In this document: piece by piece, positions 23,021 through 34,218 of the stretch
Layout: every line of letters starts with the position of its first letter
Position numbering within the stretch: the first letter of the stretch is position 1
Notes under the pieces: model-generated
What the model saw: only the letters and a program-made list of their open reading frames with translations
The model's database searches: none
Told to the model about the DNA's origin: nothing
Program-made: the position numbers and the translations under genes
From: Mariannaea sp. PMI_226
Lineage: Eukaryota > Ascomycota > Sordariomycetes > Hypocreales > Nectriaceae
Assembly: GCA_024336345.1 (NCBI GenBank)
Contig: JANFOG010000013.1
Location: forward strand, 1,116,001-1,180,000
Length of the DNA stretch: 64,000 nucleotides
Direction: 5' to 3'

Positions 23021-25347
23021 ACCAGATCGCAGGAGTATAATGTAATCATAATTACCTATTAATATGCCCAGCTTGAACCTTTCCGAATTTAGGCTAGCTA
23101 AATCATAATTTTAGAAAGCCCTGGTTATGTAGCTCGCTGGTTATAAATCTTATGCGTTGTTTCCGATTGTCTTCGGAATTCAAGTTTCGTCGACCGGGAT
23201 ATTGCAAAATGGCAACGGACTATAGAGAAAGAACCTCAAAAGTTCCTGTTCAGGGCTACTTACCACACATTTAATAACCCCTAGTAGTTACTTAACATAT
23301 ATCGCACTCCTATCCGGTCCAGAAGGCCTATAAATTCAGAGGGCTCAGGCGGAGCTTGTCCTTTATTCGCCTACTGGAGTCTGCTGCAGTATACTGACAT
23401 CTAGTGGTGGCGGCTTAGATTGAAGTACTTGGTACATTTGACGCAGCTGTTGAGATATTTGTCCTGACCTTAGCGCATCAAAGCCTTTTGAATCTGACTT
23501 GTGTATTAGATTGCAGGATGTACGCATCATAAGCTGACCCTCAGCGACTAGTAGCCAAGGATGGTTTGGTTCCACTCATTGTCACCTTGTCGACATGGAA
23601 TTACGAAACGTACGTACTAATTGCTGACTGTTGCACAACTGAGGTCAGGCAATTTGGTCTAGGAGTTCGCTGTAGTGTGCCTAACAGTAACACTGGGGCT
23701 TCAAAATGCCGGTATGAAGCAAACCAGCCAGTGTAATAGAGGAATCACTATTACATTATCGTAAGCACGCTTTCAACCTGAGGACCATGTGTCTGTCGAA
23801 TACAAAAGCTGGGTGACTAAGGCGCACACGGGAAGCAGTAGAAAAATGTAATACTGCAGAGTTGGGATGAATGGATGGATGGGCATGGTTGTGACTATCT
23901 ATTACGACGAGGGAAGGGGTGAGTAGAGCCGAGACAAAGCAGAGATCGAACATGGCCTAGCTTGTCAAGTCAAGAGGCAATGATCCAATCATTGCCATAC
24001 AATACACAGTCCAAGGAACGGCCGAAGGAGAGAGCTTAGTATCCAGGGCCCCTATCCACGGTAGCTCAGTAGAACTCTATAGTCTGTATGGTTCGTACTG
24101 TTTATCGGTATCCGAACTGCGTACCTTTCAACCCCCAGCTTGTTTACCCTGCTCATAAGTTAGTGCCTGTTACTTTCAGCAACGTAGCTTGGTTATCCCC
24201 AGCTGTCGCTTGCTGTGCGTGCGTGTTTATTTGTTACTAGGCTCTCTTCTACCGTCCTTCTCGTTGCCTGGGCGCACTTACTCGTATCACCGGCGATTCA
24301 AATGATGACAAAAGTAATCATCGAAAATTAAGAGCGCCCTTGCTTTCATCCATTTCTCCCCTCGTTCACGCAATCATGAGCAAGCCCTGCCTTATGCCTC
24401 CCCCCGTAATATTCGTCACAGCCTGGCCCTGCACCGCCTGGCCCTGCAGCATCTCAATCGGTTCCCAGCGACACTCTCGGCGTCTCAAGCCTCCGACCTG
24501 GCTCATACACCCCAGCCCTCAAGTCCCTGGGTCTCTCTCGGTTGCATCCAATTGATAAGTTAGGGGCCCAAGATCTGAGTGCACCCGATGCGGCTCTGTC
24601 ATGATGCGATTGACGTAAAGAAATGGGGCCCCTTTGCCCTTCTCTACCAATTGACAATCTTAGAATTTTATTTGAATCTACTTAGTAAAATAGGCCCCGT
24701 TTCTTGCTGGTAGTATCTTTACTTAACAGGGGAAATGCAGACCGCTGCTACACATGCTGTTGCATTGCCGGAGCCTTTCGGAGGAGAGGAAAGCTATGGA
24801 TAGCTAGTAGTTAAGGGTAAAGGGTGTTAACCGTTGGTAGGATAAATGGTATATTTGAGAGAGGCAATGTGAAATAGATGACATGATGTTCACGTGGCAT
24901 TACCCAAAATTGCAAAAGCGGAACCTTGGGGGTGATGTTTGAGAGGTGTTTTGTGGTTGCGCGGTACTAGGACCTTTCGTTCCGAAAGGCACATACTCTG
25001 TCTTTCCATTGTATATAAAGTAAAACCTTTATAATTTCTCCTGAACCAATAGAATACAGATACATTTATAATTAAACAAATAAGGAAGCTTATAAAAATT
25101 CTGTTCTTAATAACAATGGCCTGCTACTGCCTTTTCTAATCATCTAAAAAGTCCTTAATCTTGAGGGATGGTAGTATTTATAAACATGTTACTTCTAGCT
25201 TATACTACACAGAGGTCGTTTCGCACTCGACTGTATTAATGAGAAAGCAATAAACACTTAATATTATTGCATAATAACTAACGCTATTTAAATAGCTTAT
25301 TGATTCAGTCCTTCTGTATTTACAAGAAGAGTGAGGATGCATATCCT
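23021..25347. other. 2.3-kb intergenic interval
   Basis: No gene seen. Short frames near 23363-23575, 23756-23953 and 24340-24657 lack motifs and overlap on opposite strands. The last 350 bp are strongly AT-rich. Confidence 0.4.
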
Positions 25348-27050
25348 CTACGGCTCCGAGGTTTTCTGCTCAATGTGAGCTTGCTGAACCGGGTTATCAT
25401 CTTGTGACTTGACGTCGCCAATATAAAGTGTGTTCTCGATCTCGTAATTCGTATCCCGAATACGAAATAGGACCAGCGCAGCAAGAGGTAGCGATACAAG
25501 TATTAGCAAGGACGAGATCAGAATTTCTCCTAGGAATGGAGTCTGCATGGCCGCATCAGTATACTCGTATATGATATTTCGAGACCTGTGAACTTGCTGA
25601 CAAGAATTCTCAGCAAGTCAACACGCACCTTAACAGCGTCCATCCCAAATGATATAGCAGATCCTGCTGACTGTATACCTTTATAGTACCCTGCCATACG
25701 AGCCAACTTGAATGGATCATTGGTCATGGAAGACATGGTGTAGTATGCAAGCCCTTGAAACAAGGCATCAACAATGTAATCTAACGGAAGGAATCAATAT
25801 TCACGCCAGGCTTCCTGAACATAGGTGAGCTTACAGGTAAAGATGAGAAGAATCGGCCCAATGGATACACTTGTCGTCCAATCCCAAGGCGTCTGATGGC
25901 CAAGAATCGTCGTAGTGTTTCGGTCAAACTTGAGCTGGAATCCCAAGCCTGACCCCCAGATACCACAGGTGAGGATAAAAACGAGGACGCAGGCTATTAA
26001 TGCACGAGTCCGTCGTGGATATGGGAGACTATCAGTCAAATAGCCGATGGCCAGTGATCCAATCATGGACCCCAAGCCTGTCAAGACAGCAACCAATGCA
26101 CGAGTCCGCCCATTGAAGAGAAATGCAGTCAAGGCGCCTTGGTAGGCATAGAAGTAATTTGATGCAAGGAACATCGGAAATAGTGCCACCATCCGCCAGT
26201 CCCTAAATACCTGCACGAATTCTCTCCATTCTTGCTTGGGGCTCAATGATTTTTGGACTTCGACAACTGTGTTGTCCCCACGTACAACCAGGTGAGGCGG
26301 GAGGACCAACCAGCTGGTTGCGATTGATGTGAGCATAACGATCATAAAGGCGATATACACTTTAGCCGATATGGTGGGTAAAGTGCTGTGGATCTCGATA
26401 CGAAGAGCGATAAGAGCACCAAGTAAGGCTCCGAACTGAAAGATGACCCAAAAGGCCGTGAACGATCTCCCTTTATCCTTCTCTAATGGGTAAGACATCA
26501 TAATACATCCCTGCGCAGCCCAAAATAAGGCTGCAGTGATGCCCAGAATCGCGCCGGCGAGAATGAGGAACCACCGTGTGCCATTCACGTGGAAATTCCA
26601 CAGAGCACCAAGATAGAGAGCGTATCCGGTTGCTCCTAGGGACATTGTTAAACGAGGACCAAGAATATTCTGCAATAAGCCATGTAAGCACATCTCTGGG
26701 TATCAGTTGGCCATTCTGAATTTACATTGACGCTTCCGCTGAAGAAGCCAGAAATGAAGAAGCAGCCGTATAGAACGCTGTTGGCGATATCACTGAGCTG
26801 CACATCTCCTAAGCCGCCACCACCTAGGCCATTGAGGGCACTTTTCATGCCCACAGAACAGCAGGCCACAAATCCGACAAGGCAGACCTGGGTCCATGGC
26901 GAATTGTCTTGTGATAGTGTCAGCTTTACATATGGAGACCATGTCTTCAACCCGACGAAAGGGGAGATGGAAAAAAAACAAGGGAAAGGGTTTGAGAAGT
27001 GGCCACGTACAGCGGAATCGCGCAACTTTGAGGTTCGCTAAATTGAACAT
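25348..27050 (-). CDS. UNC93-like major facilitator protein
   Basis: Five exons, in transcript order 27050-27011, 26907-26726, 26669-25835, 25780-25629 and 25542-25348, give 467 aa. All junctions keep phase and rebuild family sequence: RFR-YNSPWTQVCLVGF, GSVN-NILGPRLTMSLG and FT-YYIVDALFQGLAYYTM. Family marks are SALNGLGGGG after the first helix, the LGPRLT helix, the SNYFYAYQG segment and NDPFKLARMAGYYKGIQSAG near the C-terminus, all typical of fungal UNC93/DUF895-type membrane proteins of about 460-480 aa. About 11-12 membrane helices are evident. The substrate is unknown; relatives are described only as putative transporters or ion-channel regulators. It is divergent from the oxidoreductase at 27665, sharing a 614-bp promoter region with paired CGG-N-CCG repeats, so the two are probably co-regulated. 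Intact. Confidence 0.9.
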
Positions 27051-27454
27051 GGCGGATCAGGTGAGCTTTTCCAATAACGAAGAGAAAGTGTTGTTGATGA
27101 CTCGAAGGTTTGAGAATAGAATGCGAATGGTAAATTAGTGGTGCACTTCCAATCTTTTATGTTTTTCAGAATCGAGCTCCATGTCCCCCAGAGCAGGTCG
27201 CAGTATGATATCCGACTCAAACTCAGCGTGAACCCCGTAGAGTCGGGGGTAGCAAGATCGAATCAGCCTCTCGATGGGGTAGACTTAGCCCAAGGGATCG
27301 TTACATCCATTCGTCCAGGCCAGACGATATCGTGGGGACCTGTAAGGTAACGTAAATGGATTGCGAAGGAGCTTTGGCTTTGGAGTACTAATTCCTGACT
27401 CGGGCGCTAGATAGTATTCATGTAGGTTTCGCTATGTCGCGATCGTGCCTAGAT

Positions 27455-27468
27455 CCACTTCGGGCCGA
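27455..27468 (+). promoter_or_regulatory. Repeat 1: CCACTTCGGGCCGA, candidate Zn2Cys6 site
   Basis: An inverted CGG-N1-CCG core flanked by T and A. It matches the repeat at 27505 in 13 of 14 positions, starts exactly 50 bp before it, and lies upstream of the TATA box of the oxidoreductase gene. Confidence 0.5.
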
Positions 27469-27504
27469 CGTCTGGACTGGCGCTCAGTCTCACCAAGCTT
27501 GGTC

Positions 27505-27518
27505 CCACTTCGGACCGA
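27505..27518 (+). promoter_or_regulatory. Repeat 2: CCACTTCGGACCGA, candidate Zn2Cys6 site
   Basis: Second copy of the 14-bp repeat, differing only at the central base of the CGG-N-CCG core. It lies about 55 bp upstream of the TATA box. Confidence 0.5.
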
Positions 27519-27572
27519 GATTCTCTATCCAATGAACAGCTTCCTCGCCCAAGAAGATTGATTAAGTCCATC

Positions 27573-27579
27573 TATATAA
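27573..27579 (+). promoter_or_regulatory. TATA box of the oxidoreductase gene
   Basis: TATATAA about 90 bp upstream of the start codon, downstream of both CGG-N-CCG repeats. Confidence 0.5.
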
Positions 27580-27664
27580 ATGACAATCGAAAGGCGCTCT
27601 GGCACATCTATACTTCCAAGTTGACAGTATATAACTGCTGATTACGAGGCAAGTGTGGATCAAC

Positions 27665-29485
27665 ATGACAGTAACGCCGGTAACTCTGCTCATTCTCGGT
27701 GCCGGCAATCGCGGCCGAGTAAGTGAATCCACGCGTTCTAGCCAAAGAGTAATAAGGGGGTATTAACCGATGTTCTAGGCGTATGCCAAGTATGCAAAGG
27801 ATAATCCTTCTCTTGCCAAGGTCGTCGCTATTGCTGAGCCACGGCTGGAAAGGAGGCGGGTTTTTTCCACACCTCATGGGTACGTTTATTTGTTCCTTCT
27901 CTGATATCGTCAAAACTCATTAGGTTCTTATCTATCAGTATTCCGGCAGACATGCAATTTGATGATTGGAGAAAACCTCTAGCACATGGCAAGATCGCTG
28001 ACGCAGTTGTGATCGCTATCTTGGTAAGTCCAGCCATGCACTTTCGGTTCAAGGCCCACATGCCAACGTAGGGGTTAAATGCCAACATCGTCTAGGACAA
28101 ACTCCACGTCGAAGCTGTTGCAGAATATTCCAAACACGGCTATCATATCCTCTGCGAGAAGCCTATGGCAACTAACGTTACTGACTGCATTAAAATGTTC
28201 CAAGAGGTGACAACAAAGAAGCCTGTTCCTAAAGTATTTGGCATCGGCCATGGTATGTATTCGTATACCTCTTTCAAATCGGCGGAGCATCTGCGCTGAG
28301 AACTATCCGACAGTGCTTCGGTATTCCCCATATAATCGAGCTGTGAAAGAGATCATTGACTCAGGTGCATTGGGAGAAGTAATCAACATTCAGCATATCG
28401 AGCCAGTTGGGAGTCGACACTTTGTACATTCGTATGTCCGAGGAAACTGGCATAAAGAAGAAGATTCAACGTTTGCCCTCATGGCAAAATGCTGCCAGTA
28501 GATGCTCCTTCATTCGGTCCTATGTTTCAGTACACTCGTACTAATGGCAATAGTGACATCGATATCCTCTCATTCTATCTATCAGGTCGGAAACCATTGA
28601 ACGTTCACTCATTCGGATCCCTATCGCATTTCAAAAAGTCGAAAAAGCCAGTCGAAGCAGGCGACGCATTGACCTGCTTTGACTGTCCATACGAGTCTCA
28701 GTGCGCTTGGAGCGCCAAAAAAATATACCTGGAGACTTTAGGACGAGAAGTAAAGCAGGTAAGTTGATTCACTTAAGATATGCAGAAAAGGAATTTCAGA
28801 ATTCCCAGCCAGCTTCTTGTGTTCTAAGACTCCACGGACTAACTTCCTTTAGTATTCTCAAAAAATAGTGGACGCGGAAATACCCGATATTGAAAATGTC
28901 AGCACGGTGCTAAGGGCAACCCCGTATGGAAGATGCGTCTATGAGTGCGACAATGATGTAGTGGATCACCAAGTTGTCAATATTGAATACGAGGGCGGTG
29001 TTACTGCTAGCATGACTATGTCGGCCTGTGAGTATATTGGGTTCTTTGGTGCGACTGAACTCGCTAAGAATAGATGAAGTTACGGAAAGTGAGTGTTTTC
29101 GCAGCACTCGCATCCAAGGTACCAAAGGCGAGCTAATCGGGGATATGGTAACATTTGTGAGCATTCAACCTCATATCTTGTAGTGAACTACACTAAACAC
29201 ATATATCAAACACAGGACGTCTTTGACTTTGTTTCACGGGAATCAAAGCATTATACTCCAAGACAGGATGGTGGAAACCACGGTGGTGGAGACCGAGGAA
29301 TCGCAGAGGCGTTTGTCGCTTCAGTTGCAACGAACAATCAAGCAGAGCTTCGAGTTACGCCACAAGAAATCCTGGACTCTCATCTTCTGGTCTTTGCTGC
29401 AGAGAAGTCCAGACGAGAAGAGAAAGTCGTCAATTTCGCTCAGTTTGAACAGGACTGTATGGCAGGTAAGGACGTCGGTTTCTAG
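27665..29485 (+). CDS. Gfo/Idh/MocA family NAD(P)-dependent oxidoreductase
   Basis: Nine exons (27665-27718, 27779-27879, 27939-28023, 28096-28252, 28314-28497, 28554-28758, 28853-29027, 29074-29147, 29216-29485) give 434 aa with all phases consistent. The N-terminal Rossmann motif LGAGNRGR is at residues 12-19. The EKP motif typical of the family occurs in [11 protein letters not shown], then [18 protein letters not shown] and, after splicing, [12 protein letters not shown], where the conserved His-Asp is created at the 28498-28553 intron. A Cys-rich segment ([10 protein letters not shown]) follows, then [12 protein letters not shown] and [10 protein letters not shown]. These match fungal relatives of the streptomycin biosynthesis StrI-like branch. 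It probably acts on a sugar, inositol or sugar acid, but the substrate is not readable. Divergent from the UNC93-like gene and convergent with the Zn2Cys6 gene. Intact despite the many introns. Confidence 0.88.
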
Positions 29486-29721
29486 ATTGCAGTGCATCGC
29501 AGCCTTTTACGATAGCGTCAATATATGCTCAGATTGTTCAATCAGCAAACACATGATTCAAAACGCAGAATGGTAGATGATTGATTTATTTATACTACTC
29601 CAAGAGGTTTGATAGAGACGTAGTGCGACAGTAGTCAGGCTATCAACAAAGAATACCCATATTGTTCCTGATATAGATGAGGAGTTGACAACTTGACAAC
29701 CCCGATGCACCTCTTCCAAGC

Positions 29722-31996
29722 TTATGCACGAGCCCATTCGAACGTATCTAACAGTTCAAAATTGAAATCCAGAGGCACGGCGTTCAAAGACACCGGCGGC
29801 CAGATGCTCTCAATGGCTGAATTCAATACATGATTCAGAACCTGTTGTATTACTGCCTTGCAGTTCGCACAAAGATCTGCATTGGGAGCTGGGGGATACA
29901 CCCAGTCAAGGAAGGCGACGAGTAGACTGAGTTGCTGTATGATGCTCGCCCGAGTTATTTTCTCGTTCTTCGGATGTGTTCCTATGAAGGTCGGTTCTAG
30001 CAGTTCCATGCACATTATACCCCCTCCGGGTGCAGCGTAGGCAATTAGCTAATTCTCTCGTTAGTTACCTATGTAATATTGGCTTCATCGTTGTTGATTG
30101 ACTCACCAGCCACTCAAAATCATTCCGAGCTTCTACCAGGCGGTCCTTCTGCGACCAAAAGGTAAGGGTTAAAGACACCATCTCAAAGCTAGTCACAAGA
30201 AGCCTCCCCTCATCCAACACATTCTGTCTTTGCAGAAGCCTCTCACTGATAAAGATGTTCTGAAGATGGTCCAATTGAATGAGGAGTTTTGAAAGTATAT
30301 GATATGCAGGAAGGTTAACATCAATAACCTCGTGAGGGTGGTACAGTAGCGAGGGAGGCAGATGTGTCATTGCTTCAATCTGTCGAGCTTGGATATCTCT
30401 AGTATTACAAGTTAATCTGAATTCACGGCTTCAGAGAGGGTCAACCTTACAACAGTATTTTTGTCGAAGTATTCGGCTTTTTGTCCAGGGCAATTTCCAC
30501 CAGTTCTGCCCGAACAAAAGCGCAGATAGCGCGCGCACGAATGAAGCTCACTGCATAAATGCCATTGATGGTATTCCAGCCACTGGCATCCAAATGATTG
30601 AATGCACGAAGAGCCGTTGCTTCACCGCTGAGAAAATCGTTGTCGTCAATGTCCAGTGGCAGAGGAGTAGACAAGAATTTATAATGTATGAGAGGCGGGC
30701 GGCCGGTGAACATGACGAAAGTCTGGTCGATGGAAAGTATTACTGCTGCAAGTCGTTTTCGATTCTCAAGACAAAAGTTTGGTGGAGATAGGACATCTTG
30801 TGAGTCTGCATGTATGCCCAAGAACATCAGGAGCGCCACAGTATCAGCATGAGGTCTCCACGCTGCCAGGCCTGGCATGGGTTAGCCACAGTGAATTCTT
30901 GTCAGTTGTTAATATTAGGGTTCGGCTTCATACTCGCATATCCCATTATCCCTGATTCCATCATTGTTTTTCGAGAGAGAAGAAATAATAACAAGCTACT
31001 GCCCGTTGAGAAGCTTCTTGATAGTTCGATACAGTAGCCCAAGCATGTACGCGACATATCCAGTGATATTTCTTCATATGACTCATCTTCGCACCGTTGG
31101 AGGACTCCGTTCTTCCTAAAGATAAATAACAGCCCTATTGATTCCCATCTTAAATTATTGGAGCTGAACTCGGCAATCCAGCTATTCGCGTCGGGGTTCT
31201 TCTCAGAAAGGGGCTTGAGTGTGTTTTCGCTTAGCTTTTGGGCGACCTTTTGTAGCTGCGTGTCCGTTCGGGAGAAGCCAAGATGAGAGCCGAATTCAGC
31301 CTCTAACGATTTGATGATCCTGTGAGCGGCAACTCTAACCCATCCACCGCTGTGATATGGTGTAGACAAGAGTTTGATGGTGCAGTCTGATGGACATGGT
31401 AGGCTGCGCAGTACGGTAAGCCACAGATCTCTCATGGAAGACGTGAGAAGGTCGGAAGTAGCAAGATCGGCTACAGCCCCTGATTCATTGTCAATCTGTG
31501 CTGGTGTATTTCGAAAGGTGGATAGTCGATTCCTAGCTTCATCGTAGACCGTAGAGTGGCTGAGCGAGCCCAGATATCCGGCTCCGGGATCCTTTGCAGC
31601 GGAAATACGTTGATTACTCGGAACGGCGGAAGCGCAGCGCTGGCTGGACACGTTCGTGTTAGTAGGCGGTGACGACGTTATCTGCAAGCCCTGATCCGAG
31701 CCACTCGTAGTGGCAGCCTTCGGTGAGGCTTGCTGGACATGAATAGCTATTCTCTCCAGTCTCGGCCCGCCATCGGTGTATTTGCATTCTGCATGCTGAT
31801 TTCGGCTTGAACACCGCCCGCAAACCGGCAGCGTGTGATCGCAGGCGACTTTGCGGGCCCGACAAGGATCGCAGGCCTGCAATCGGCCCTTTTGGCGCTT
31901 TAGAGGAGGCGTGTTACGCTCTGATGAGGTCTCCAATGTCATTGTTACCTCTAGATTTCCCAATTCCTCAGTGCTGTTTCGATGGGGTGTTCGCAT
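29722..31996 (-). CDS. Zn(2)Cys(6) transcription factor
   Basis: Four exons, in transcript order 31996-30934, 30871-30451, 30398-30107 and 30048-29722, give 700 aa with phases conserved. The zinc cluster has Cys at 42, 45, 52, 59, 62 and 71 (C-x2-C-x6-C-x6-C-x2-C-x8-C) after a basic stretch LKRQKGR. The central fungal regulatory domain is recognisable by AWRPHADTVALLMFLG, the FTGRPPL motif and AAPGGGIMCMELL after the last intron. Start: the first ATG in the open frame is at 31996; a second at 31942 (Met-Thr-Leu-Glu) is also possible. A TCGGGCCGA element lies immediately upstream of the first ATG. The same word occurs in the divergent promoter of the two adjacent genes, so it may regulate them and itself. 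Nuclear. Confidence 0.88.
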
Positions 31997-32009
31997 GGGC
32001 AAGCCTGCT

Positions 32010-32022
32010 GCTCGGGCCGAGC
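32010..32022. promoter_or_regulatory. GCTCGGGCCGAGC palindrome at the Zn2Cys6 gene start
   Basis: A near-perfect palindrome around CGG-G-CCG, 14-26 bp upstream of the chosen start codon. Its TCGGGCCGA core is identical to that in the repeat at 27455. Confidence 0.45.
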
Positions 32023-32310
32023 AGTCCGAGCAGACTTACTATAAGTGGAAAGCTTACGCCAAAACTAACCTCAGCCAGTTGTCCCGTATTTTATTCAAAT
32101 TTCTTCGTAATCTGTTGAGTAATGTATTTGATATTATTGAAATATCGACCTTCTAGTTTTATAAAAGCAGAGGCATTGCCGTCAAGGTCTGATGTTACGC
32201 AGAATAACAGACTGGATAATTATGGCCTTATAAGAGTTAATTGATGCGTTATGTTTTTATCTCTGCAGCTGATAATCGCTATTCAAAGAACAACACTTCT
32301 CGCATTCGAT

Positions 32311-33660
32311 ATGAAAATGACTCCCTCAACTCCAAAGCTCAACGATCCATCTCTCCCCATACACAAGTGTCATGTCGATCGCCAGTTCATTTCCGCTTCT
32401 TCCAATGAAACTTTTGATGTAGTTAACCCAAGCACTGGTAACAAAATATCCTCATGTGCCGAGGTCTCGCAGCACGATACTGAGAAGGCTGCGCCAGCTG
32501 CTGCCTACGCCGCCTTTGTTGAATAGAAGAAGAGATCTTTCTGGGTAAAGGGCGCTTTAATTCGGATATGGTACGACCAAATTTCTAAAAATGTAAAAGA
32601 TATCGCACCTCTCATTTCTTGGGGTTGGTTCTAGCCCGTTGATCGGGATGCTTGCACTCTAGTGCTAATACTGCTCCAAATACATAAAATGGAAGGCCTT
32701 GTAGGCGATTGCGGTATCATAGTTCCACCCAACTTCCCTGCCGCTATGATCACCCGTAAGATCGGACCAGCTATAGACACAGGATGTACCGTCATCGCGA
32801 AATCCCCGGGGGAGACGACATTAACCGCAAACGCTCTGGCAGAGCTATCATGCCGTACCGGAATTCCTAAAGCAGTGGTGAACATCATGAGCATGCTTAA
32901 GAACACTACTGAACTAGGAAAGTTCCTCACCGCCGATTCACGAATCAAGAAGGTCTCATTCATCTGTTCCACCAGAGTTGGGAAGTTGTTGATGAATCAT
33001 GCATCGACAGCGCTAGAAAAAAAAAAGTCTCATGAGAACTTGGCGGCAACGCGCCAGTTATCGTCTTCGAAGATACCCTTGACCTTGACGCAGCAGTAAA
33101 AGGTGCCATTGTTAGCAAATTTCCTAGGAACGGCCAGACGTGTGTATGCGCAAACTGGATCTATGTTCAAAAGAAGATAGATGACGAGGTTGCCAACATA
33201 CTGGCCAAGAGGATGGTCATTTCAGGTTGACAGGGGGATTCAGGAGGGCGTGATGCATGGTCCTTTGATCCACCATGCGCAAGTTGAGGATGCCATACAA
33301 AAGGGCGGACGTCTTGTTGTGGGCGGCCAAAGGTTGCCTGACTTGGGACCAACATTCTGTACACCTACCTTGATAAACAACGCAATCTACGATATGAAGC
33401 TCACCCATGGGTAGACATTCGGCCCCGGAGCAGCTTTATTCCCCTTCGATACTAAAGTAGGGGTGTTTACTCTCGCAAACGATATTGATATGGGTTTTGC
33501 AGGCTACTTCTTCAGTCGCGATGTATCCCGCATCTGCAGAGTTGCCGAAGTCTTGGAGGCTGGCATGATGGGCGTCAACACCGGGGTGATCTCGGACACG
33601 ACATCCTCTTTTGATGTTCACAAGCAGTCTGGATTCGGAAAAGAAGAAAACAAACTGTGA
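32311..33660 (+). pseudogene. Aldehyde dehydrogenase (succinate-semialdehyde type), decayed
   Basis: The frame begins MKMTPSTPKLNDPSLP and reads as the N-terminus of an aldehyde dehydrogenase (FDVVNPSTGNKI). It stops at a TAG at 32524 where relatives have Trp (Ser-Trp-Lys-Lys), consistent with TGG to TAG. The same frame then continues (KKRSFWVKGAL). From 32690 the substrate and cofactor region reads on (PPNFPAAMITRKIGPAID, AKSPGETTLTANALAEL, STRVGKLLM). A run of ten A at 33017-33026 is followed by a frameshift, after which ELGGNAPVIVF and the catalytic-Cys segment GQTCVCANWIYVQ appear in another frame. Later blocks (FGPGAALFPFDT, then GVNTGVISD) are again interrupted. The sequence order and 'KNTTELGKFL' region resemble GabD/Uga2-type succinate-semialdehyde dehydrogenases. 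No single translation is possible. Confidence 0.8.
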
Positions 33661-34218
33661 AGGCGGTAACAATCGGTGGGATACAAAACGAGTTGGAGTC
33701 TTGAGCGGGCGATACGCAGGTTGCGAGGCATTATGGTTTGTCTTGCAATTTGAGGGTGAGCAAATGGATCTGTGCTGTACAGCCATCAACGTGAATATCA
33801 AATTGAACCTGAACCTATTAGCCCATGAGTATTCAAAACTACGTTCGATTTCCTTGGTACTAACTCTAGGTCTTTAAGCTCTTCTTTAATAGATGCAAAT
33901 GTCGCAAATTGTCGAGTACCCACAATGTTGTCTGTTTCCAAACGTCCTATGATGAGATATCTGGCAAATATAGACAAGTGGAGTTTGGTATGGAAACAAA
34001 AGAATGTCCCAAGCTGATGCAAATGGTAAATGTTGCCAAAGCATTGATCAAGCGGTTATCAACTAAGATTGGGCCTGTGCTGGTGTTTCCGCTGGCCTGT
34101 CTAGCGCTGGAAGCTCTGCCGGCAACCAACTAGAATTCCAGAATATCTAGTACCAGTATTAGACGCCCATTCTAATAATTTCAGCATCTATGCTGCATTT
34201 CGAGCGGGTGTGAAATGA
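33661..34218. other. Intergenic
   Basis: No gene seen between the decayed dehydrogenase and the end of the second Zn2Cys6 gene. Short overlapping frames only. Confidence 0.4.

Larger units (their letters stand above)
27051..27664. promoter_or_regulatory. Divergent promoter, UNC93-like gene and oxidoreductase
   Basis: The 614 bp between the two start codons contain two 14-bp repeats with CGG-N-CCG cores and a TATAA box 86-92 bp upstream of the oxidoreductase start. This layout fits joint control of both genes by a Zn2Cys6 factor. Confidence 0.55.
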
